A model generated the notes under the pieces. The model saw nothing but the letters and a program-made list of their open reading frames with translations, was not told the origin of the DNA and did not search any database. This document shows positions 56,702-64,000 of a stretch of DNA of 64,000 nucleotides, piece by piece. Numbering within the stretch: the first letter of the stretch is position 1; each line of letters starts with the position of its first letter. A program made the translations under genes and the position numbers. This DNA is from Drosophila persimilis (taxonomy: Eukaryota; Arthropoda; Insecta; Diptera; Drosophilidae), in NCBI RefSeq assembly GCF_003286085.1, contig NW_020825340.1, forward strand, positions 1,302,001 through 1,366,000, given 5' to 3'.

Positions 56702-59700
56702 GAACGAGGTTCCAATTCCAATGAAGTAGCCTCCGACGGAAGAAGAACCTTCGGTAAATGTTTAAAGCCTTGGCTATCCATTGCTGTGGCTGTTGCTGTT
56801 GTTGTTGCCGATTTTGCGCCTTGCACTGATTTATTTGATATTTTCAGAGAGGCGTCAGACCATTCCGAAATATGTATGGCACCGGAGGGACCTCACCCCA
56901 GGGACGAATTGGCCAGAGAAAATATCTGTATTTATGTATTCGGTCGATGGGCGGAAGGAGCACTGGACGGGGCCCTGTTGCCACAGCATAATTGCCACAT
57001 GATTAATTCTGAAGTCAGACGGAGACCAGGACCAAGACCAAGACCAAGACCAAGATAAATGCTAATAGATATACATTTATGAGTCTGAAGGCGGGGACGG
57101 GGCGCAGGCGATGGCGACCGTTTCCAGGACGCTGGGCAAATGTTGTGCATAGCTGAGGAAGGCGGTTGGTGCTTCGGTCATTTATCATTTCGGACAACAG
57201 GCGGCGGCAACAACAACAGCAACAACGACAACAACAACAATTACCACGAATATAAGTGACAATTTTCATACATTTCCATGGGCCACACGGCGTATGAGCG
57301 ATGACGACAATTTTGGCGAGCTCTAGAAGAGGATTACCAGCGATGACGAGGACGAGGAGCCAGTTCCGTGTCCAACAAATCGATAAGTGTTCGAGTCTTC
57401 TGCGGGGACGCACAAAAACTTGTTCCGGAGTCCAGAGTCCCCGCCTCCGCCTCCGCCTCCGCCATAAAGACATCGGCTTGGACACTTGGAGCTGCTGCCG
57501 CCCGTATACTCGTATGAGCCGGTATTATGCGTCGAAAATGTGCAGCTGCCAACTGAATAAAGCCCTGGCCCACCCAGACCCGCACTCCCGCCCACATAAA
57601 GAACCAACCAGGGACAGAGCCAGGGCCAGAGCCAGAGCCAGGGCCAGGGATGGGACTTCCGGTGGGAGAGCAGCAGAACCTCCTCCTCCTCCTCCTCGAC
57701 TGCATGCAAGAAGTCGAGCAAAAAGAGCGAAGAGCAACGGGCCAACACACTCGGGCGACCGGCATTTATGTAAATTACAAATTATTTCGGCTGTAAAAAT
57801 TCAGAGGGAAATTGTTTTTGGCAACCGGCAAGGCAGCAGGGCAGCACGAGAGCCACAAAAACAAGAGCCAGCCACACTGCCACTGCCACACATTCATGGC
57901 AATGGCAATGGCAGTGGCAGTGGCAGTGGCAATGGGCAATGGCAGTGGGCAATGGGGAGAAACATTTGCTTTTTTAACTACATTGGCTGTTAAGCAGATA
58001 TAGTAGATAGTTATTGTTATTATTTCGGGGGCCCGGGCCTCGACGACTATGTGGCAGGAGCAGAAGCAGAAGCAGAAGCAGCACCAGAAACGGAAGAACG
58101 GAATGCAATGCAGCGCCGGAGATATGCAAGAACGGAGCTGGAACCCGGGAAGCCGGGAGCCCGGGAACCCGGGAACCGTCGAAGCAGTCAGCAAGCCGGA
58201 AGCAATGAAGCTGCGGGTGGGAGCCGAACCCGGACCCCATCGAAGGGGTAGGCTTCTTCCCTTCCACCTCAGAGATGGATCTCACGTTGAAGCTGGAGCC
58301 CGCTCCAGCCATCATCGGAAATGGTTCAATCCAATCCAAAGGCTGGGCCTGTGCGGCGACTGCATTGGTGCATAGATTATGCAGTTGGCTTCAGTTTATG
58401 ATTGGCAAATCCAATATACGCTGTGCACTTTGGCAGGCAGGCAGGCAGATTGGCAGCACAGACCGCAGCGACTGCAATTTCGACAGCCCATCCCCAGTCC
58501 CCTAGTCCTCCAGTCCCCAACACCGGATCCTGGCCCAAAGATGGCCTGGCCTGGCCTCCGCCTGGCTGCCACTTTATGCCACTTGCACGCATATTTCGCT
58601 TGGCTTGGCTGACACACACACACACACACCCATCAGGACACACACATGGGCACAGACACAAGATGGCGGCGCGCCCATTTCCGGCTGATGGGGCAATGGC
58701 GTGATTATCGGCAGACGGGCAGCAGCGAAGGGCAAAACCGCAGCGACAAAAAATGATTGTGTGTCGAACCAATAGCCGGTTGCAGGTCGAATGCGGTATG
58801 CTCTACATGTGGCCCAGGCCCAGGCCCCTCGGCGAGACGCGACGGCTCTCCCACCTGCCCAGGGATCGGTGCCACTCGTTTTCGGTAAGGGCATGGAATA
58901 GGCCCCTCATCCTCGGTGTCGCCGTGATGGAGAAGGCAGCCGGGCAAAACTGCTGCCGCAGCAGTAAGCTGCAAAATAAGCCAAAAATATGCGTTATCAA
59001 GCTGGGCCAATAAAAAAAAACACACACACACACACAGCCACACACACATGCACATGCGGACGGACACAAAGGCAGACACACACACTCGAGCCGGGCGCAC
59101 AGCTGGAGAAACAGCGATGCTGCACCGTGGTGCCACACCATCATCTGCTCGGGCGCAGGCTTGGAAGGATATACACTCTCAGATAGCTGGTAATTGTACT
59201 ACCAAGAGGCAGGGCCTTTGGGCTGGCGATCTACTTATATAGAAGGCCTTATAGGCCTTTTTAGACCTGGTTCTTGCAAGGAGTCTAAAGGAGTCTCCAT
59301 CTGGGAGACTGGGAGACCATCTGAATAGTCTCCATCTGGGCCATAGCTATCCATCCATTGGAGCTCCTTTTTTGGATCGTTCCTGTTGCTCTTTCCACGG
59401 CTTTTGCCCCACTGTGCGTGACTGGTGTGTGTAAGTGGACCACTTGCAATGGAACCGCTGCTGCTGCTGCTGGCCGTCGCCAATTTTGCATTACTTTGCA
59501 TAACCAGACCGAGAGGGTCTCCAGCTGTGCGGATGCGAGGGGGGCAGGAGACCGGGAATGGCTGCCGCTGTGTCTAGTGTCTAGAAAATGGAGTTTTGCC
59601 GCTGCGCCTCTATTTAACCATAAACTGTTCTTTCATGGTCATTATGGAGGCTTCCTCCTCGGGACCCTGGATCGCACATTATTCTTATTTATCTATGGCG

Positions 59701-60139
59701 CAGCAGCAGCACCATCACATGAGTGGTTCAGAGTGGAGACCAGGAAGGGAAGATTAACCTTTCCATAAATAACACGCAGCAAGTTTACTTTACTTTTCTG
59801 CAGGACTCTGCAATGCCCTCCCGAAGGGTCGAAGGGAAGGCCTGGGAGTTTCGAGAGTTAAACGAAACCAATAATCGAGAGGGAGCTGGCTTTCCTTTGA
59901 TTCAGCGAAAGAAAGAGTTAACCCCTAAGGAAGTACTGTCTGTGCGGATTGGATCGCTGTGGGGATGGGGATGGGGGTGGGGTTTGGGGTGAAATCAATC
60001 AGCGGAATCGGTGGAGAGTCCTTCCGCATGTTTCTCTCTGATTATTACGCTCATTAAATGGGAAAACATTCCACATTCCACATTCCAGCTCACATTATCC
60101 TGTGCCCGCACTACGAGTGCACCTCAGTTTTCCACCCAT

Positions 60140-60159
60140 CCCCCCCCCCCCCCCCCCCC
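60140..60159. repeat. poly-C tract
   Basis: About 20 consecutive C. A second tract of about 24 C lies at 62799-62822. Such long poly-C runs are uncommon in fly DNA and prone to sequencing error. Confidence 0.85.
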
Positions 60160-60387
60160 TTTTGGCCAGGATTTGTTATTATTTTTGTGCTTCGGTGCCT
60201 TTTCACAGTTCGACGGAAACGAATACAGGACGGAGTACGGCGGGGCCGGGGGGACTCACGTGGGGTAAAAGTCATGGCCCACCCCCCACCCCCCACCCCC
60301 CACTGCTGCTCAATCCGTTGAAATCTTTTCAAGTCCCCGGCAAACCCCGAGAAAACGCGCGAAATTCATTTGTTAACCCGGAAAGGA

Positions 60388-60421
<34 letters not shown>

Positions 60422-60429
60422 TACGACGA
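60388..60429. repeat. (ACG)n microsatellite
   Basis: About 13 ACG/GAC units, followed by a CCGTCTCCGTCA-like degenerate run to about 60490. Confidence 0.9.
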
Positions 60430-60606
60430 AGCTGTCTGTCACTCCGTCTCCGACGCCGTCACCGTCACCGTCACCGTCTCCATCTCCGTCCTTTGCTGTT
60501 GCCTAATCCACTGCAGTCGCGACCCGAGCCCCAGAGGACCCCCACAGGACCCCGGTGTGACAGTGTTTGCTTTCACAGGAAATGATTGATGAAGGTATCG
60601 GCTGTT

Positions 60607-60672
60607 GGGCGGAGTGTGCTGGAGGGCTGTGGGGCGGAGTGTGCTGGAGGGCTGTGGGGCGGAGTGTGCTGG
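60607..60672. repeat. 25-bp tandem repeat x2.6
   Basis: Unit GGGCGGAGTGTGCTGGAGGG plus CTGTG, exact period 25 (aligned C at 60610, 60635 and 60660). Confidence 0.9.
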
Positions 60673-62311
60673 TGCGTGCTCCCTGAAATAAAAGCCATTT
60701 AAATGCATTAAAGTGAACTTTTTGAGGCTTTAATTTGACGCTCGCCGCTAACAAGGATATCAATCATGCAAGATGACTAATTCCACGCATCGATTCGAGT
60801 CCGTGCTGGACATCCTGGACATCCTGGCCATCGTCCTCAAGTGTTGCAAGTCTAAAGTGTCTCCAGGTCGCCGTGTCCCCGGGCAGGGGACTTCATTTTG
60901 CTCATGGGTTTTATGGGTCTGTACCTGGGACCTTTTAATGACCTCGTAAAGCAGTGGTGCCTCCCCCCCGCCTCCCTCCACCACAACCTGTTGGTCCTGT
61001 TCGCTCACCTTTCCGTATTTTAGTGTTTTTATGGCTAGTTACTCTCTCGTTGGAATGGTATTAACATAATTTATGTATGAACACGAAACTACTAAGCACA
61101 CTTACCCTCCGACGGAGGACTGGACGCTGCCGCTTGCCGCATGCTGCATGCTGCAGGGCTCCGGCCAGGCGGCCAGGTGGGGGTGGGGGGGCGGAGGTAA
61201 TAAAGCAATCGTCTCCCATTTAATTGCCGCCACTCAAACAGAACAATGTGGAAACGGTGCTGCCAAGGCGAAGGGGGAGCCCCCCACTTGACCAAGTTAA
61301 TGAGTTTTTCGGCTGGTGGTTGACTTTTAATTGATTCGAGATAAGGGAAAATGTGTGCGTGTGTGTGGGAAGGACTTTAAAGTTCTCGGCTCGAATTAGC
61401 TGGCGATATTAGAGACCCCCGAAAAAGAGGAATGCTATAAAGAGTCCGAAGGGACGTAAACATTTTTCGTACATTCAATTTAACGATATGCAAAATAATC
61501 ATAAAACGCGCAGCGGCAAATATTGCAATAAAAACACGAGTGCCCCACCAAACAGAGAACAGCAAACAGCCAAAAAACACCAAAAACAGCCAACAACAAC
61601 AAAATGTGTTCCAACTTCCGCTTCCGCCATCGCCATGGCCATCGACAACGGCTATGCGACGCCCCGCGCAGAGCCCCCACAGAGGCTACAGTGGTCATTG
61701 GGGCACCAGAAAGCACGGTAGATCTCCACAGATTTGGCATGGCCCTGCAGCGTGTTTTCCTGGGATTTTCGCTCATCCGAAAGTGATGATCGCTGCTCTC
61801 TATGGCTACTCTGCGGTCAGTCTGTTCCACTGTGCCGGGGCCGTGGTCGGGGTATGACCATGCTGGTATTTTTATATGTACAAACCCGTTAAAATTTAGC
61901 GTACACGCCATGCCTCATGCCCCATGCCCACTCGAAGGCCCCACTGAGCACACACACACACACACAGGCCCGGCACAGACACAGACACAGACACAGTCAT
62001 AATCGTAAACTAGTGATGGCGACCGCGACATTTTATAGCTAGACCTGTGCCTGTGCCTGAGCCCGTGCCTGTGGCTATGTGGATAGCGGCTAATACCCGT
62101 CCCACGATGCACAGTGGGGGTTGTGAGCTCTGGGCCGTGGGCCGTGGGCCCTGGGCATAAATTAAAGCGCCGTTAAGCATAAGCTCGCCCAATTACCAAA
62201 GTATCCTTAGCCATTATATTTACGGATTTATTATAGTGTTGACTGCCATTTCGAGTCGCTGCACCACCCCGCAACCCACCGCAACCCACCGCCACCACCC
62301 CACGCCCATTC

Positions 62312-62329
62312 CTCCATGCATGCATGGAG
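62312..62329. other. perfect 18-bp palindrome
   Basis: CTCCATGCATGCATGGAG, a perfect inverted repeat with no spacer, placed in an otherwise CCACC-rich region. It could be a dimeric factor site or chance. Confidence 0.7.
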
Positions 62330-62798
62330 CCTTTATCGCTCCTTTTGTCATTTGTCATGTTAATTTAACGATTTTCGTTTTTTCCTTTTTCCGTTTTCCA
62401 CCTCTTTCCCGCACCACCCACGGCCATCCTCGTTTCGGTTTTTATGCTCTAATGACAATGCCAGGTCGGATCGCCCGACTGGGGCTGGGGATGGGGCTGG
62501 GGCTGTGGCTGGGGGTCAGGGTGTTGCTGCTCGTCGCAGAATGCACGGCACGGCCAATAAGTATGCTATATAAATTATGCCCGGTGCGTGCGCCAGTGTG
62601 TGTGTGTGTGCTGGCCGGAAGTACACACCGCAGCGGCGGAGCTGTCACCCGTTCGGGGTGACCACGCGGGAAAGATACTTATCGTAGACCACGTAGCAGA
62701 GTTGTCCCCGCACAAATTTAAAGCAAAAAACAACTAATGACCGGCCCTGAGCCGCTGGGGCAGGGGCTGAGTTATGCACGGGGGCGTGCCAGTTGTAT

Positions 62799-62822
62799 CC
62801 CCCCCCCCCCCCCCCCCCCCCC
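62799..62822. repeat. poly-C tract
   Basis: About 24 consecutive C. Confidence 0.85.
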
Positions 62823-63069
62823 TTTGTTTGCCCTGCCAGTGGCCAGTGGCCAGTGCTTGAAGATTGTTTCGTCCGATTGGGCCACTTACAGTTATTATCA
62901 ACAGATAATACGCCATCGAAGAGGGATGTTCATCGAATATGGAATCAAGATAACCCAGAAAAAAGATGGGATAGTTTGGTATTCAGTTTTCCCTTGGAAG
63001 TGCTCACTCTTCGCGAGTGCCGTGAGTGCCCCCTGGCGGCGGGAAGCGGCATGTAACGGTCGGTGTTGG

Positions 63070-63160
63070 TGGGAGAAGAGCGAGAGAGAGCGAGAGCGAG
63101 ACAGATGTAGCAGATCCAGATTCAGTTGTTAGCGGAGGCTCCGCGTGCACTGCGTAGGAA
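63070..63160 (+). promoter_or_regulatory. GAGA/initiator promoter-like segment
   Basis: A run of GAGAG motifs (63074-63101) is followed about 20 bp later by the initiator-like TTCAGTTG (A at 63124) and a GC-rich GGAGGCTCCGCG, the layout of GAGA-factor-dependent fly promoters. No TATA box is visible. A leader-like stretch with GACGACTG follows. Confidence 0.35.
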
Positions 63161-63279
63161 GAGGAGATGCTACTAATTTCGATTCGAGATTCCTTCCAAC
63201 GTGATTATCAGCGACAGCAACGTCGTCATCGTCGTTTCGTGTTGCTGTCTTCGACGACTGCCGTGTGTTCGTTTAATTA

Positions 63280-63417
63280 ATGCGAAATCTAATTGAAGAA
63301 CTGATACGCGGACTGCGCCTCTTGGCTGCCATGTCTGCCTCGTCTGCCTTGTCTGCCATAGTTGTGCGTGTGTCGGTTGCCGGAGTACGAGTATCTACGG
63401 TGTTAATTGAAATTTAA
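63280..63417 (+). CDS. 45-codon frame after a promoter-like segment
   Basis: First ATG after the candidate start site at 63124. It opens a 45-residue frame (MRNLIEELIRGLRLLAAMSA, then a Val-rich end) that stops at TAA 63415. It could be an upstream reading frame of a longer transcript, a micropeptide, or chance. No homology is recognised. Confidence 0.2.
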   Translation: MRNLIEELIRGLRLLAAMSASSALSAIVVRVSVAGVRVSTVLIEI

Positions 63418-64000
63418 TCTAGCCAACACGAACCGAGACTGAAAGAGAGAGAGAGAGAGAGGGACGGTGACGGTGACTGGGATGGAGTTGGAGCTGCGAT
63501 GTGATCAGAATGGGAATGGCAAACGGCCATGAAAATGGGAATGGGAATGCGGGCACGGGAACGGGCACGGGAACGGGAACGGGAATGACAGTAGCTCTCG
63601 GGATGTACGAGTAGTCGTATTTATTGGCGGCACAGATTAGAAACATTTTGTGCGACTAAATAGCTTGGGTATCTCATGGATACGGATGTGCACGGCAGCA
63701 GCTTTCCCTTCTCTGACAGACAGCAGCTTCCCAGCACCGGCACCGGCACTGGCATCGGCATCGGCACCGAGAACACAGTGCAGAGACGCGTATCTCTTGA
63801 CTGCTGATGTTCGCTATCTGCGCCTCAGTATCTATCACCCGTTTGGAGCTCTACTCTGCTCCTCCTCCCGGTCTCAGGTCTGCCCAGGTCTACTCGGATC
63901 TGGTCTGGGGTCTGTGTTTTGGTCAGTGGTGTGTATCTGCTGCTGCTGCTGGGCTCCAGCTACAGCTACAGCTACAGCTCTCGCTCTCGCGCTCGCCTTA
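63418..64000. other. non-coding end of window
   Basis: Simple repeats (GAGAGA, GGGAACGGGCAC at about 63.55-63.59 kb, CACCGGCACTGG at 63.73-63.77 kb, CAGCTA at 63.96 kb) and unique DNA. No gene seen. Confidence 0.5.

Larger units (their letters stand above)
57060..63050. other. non-coding interval, no gene supported
   Basis: About 6 kb of unique DNA and simple repeats: CAA/CAG runs at about 57.2 kb, GGCAGT runs at 57.89-57.95 kb, CA runs at 59.03 kb, GGAGTCTCCATCTGGGA-type repeats at 59.28-59.34 kb, poly-C tracts and a 25-bp satellite. The Thr/His-, Arg/Pro- or Ala-rich frames here come from these repeats. Confidence 0.5.

Noticed and set aside
55970..57058. 362-codon plus frame
   Set aside because: Begins in the E2 upstream repeats and ends in an RPRPRPR simple repeat; at most the middle could be coding, and the minus strand there looks better.
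59235..59768. 88-codon minus and 136-codon plus frames
   Set aside because: Contain GAGTCTCCATCTGGG and CTG repeats; no ATG-supported gene structure.
1..64000. tRNA, rRNA or CRISPR features
   Set aside because: None seen on reading; repeats present are microsatellites, satellites and the gene-block duplication.

Overview
The window looks like euchromatic DNA from a fly of the genus Drosophila. The reasons are short (52-58 nt) GT-AG introns, GAGA-rich promoters, dense dinucleotide and tri/tetranucleotide microsatellites, CAA/CAG-rich leaders, and a clearly recognisable charybde (chrb) gene. In D. melanogaster chrb lies on Muller element D. The GC-rich low-complexity intergenic DNA would suit the obscura group, where element D is part of the X (XR), but that placement is inference. 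The DNA is gene-poor: most of the 64 kb is non-coding, and most long open frames are chance frames in GC-rich DNA or shadows of real genes.

Left part (1-11.6 kb): chrb on the minus strand in four coding exons (10368 to 4757), with a 4.6-kb first intron, a TATA box near 11280, and an AT-rich 3' flank that contains a GC-rich hairpin. From 11.6 to 26.6 kb I see no gene, only microsatellites, one very AT-rich degenerate repeat block (21.2-22.1 kb) and a decayed transposon-type sequence near 18.2 kb. At 26.7-27.8 kb there is a partly duplicated GAGA-rich promoter region and the first coding exon of a plus-strand gene, whose remaining exons must lie beyond any I can find. From 27.8 to 43.8 kb there is one small four-pass membrane protein gene (minus strand, 39411 to 38792), another transposon remnant at 34.1 kb, and non-coding DNA.

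Right part (43.8-56.3 kb): an unusual intronless gene cluster. It holds a divergent pair of ketohexokinase-like (PfkB family) genes followed by two ubiquitin-conjugating-enzyme-like (E2) genes, plus a decayed third E2 piece. A 5764-bp block of this cluster (one KHK-like gene, both E2 genes, and the start of the other KHK gene) is present twice in tandem with almost no differences. The duplicated KHK-like protein has lost the substrate-binding and catalytic aspartates of the family. The E2 proteins keep the catalytic cysteine but have HPN changed to HCN, a shortened active-site loop, Ala at the classic E3-binding Phe position, and a long Arg/Thr-rich N-terminal extension. This cluster is the most interesting part of the window.

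From 56.3 to 64 kb the DNA is mostly non-coding. It holds one ambiguous short gene candidate next to the array, several satellites and poly-C tracts, and a GAGA/initiator promoter-like segment near 63.1 kb with a 45-codon frame after it.
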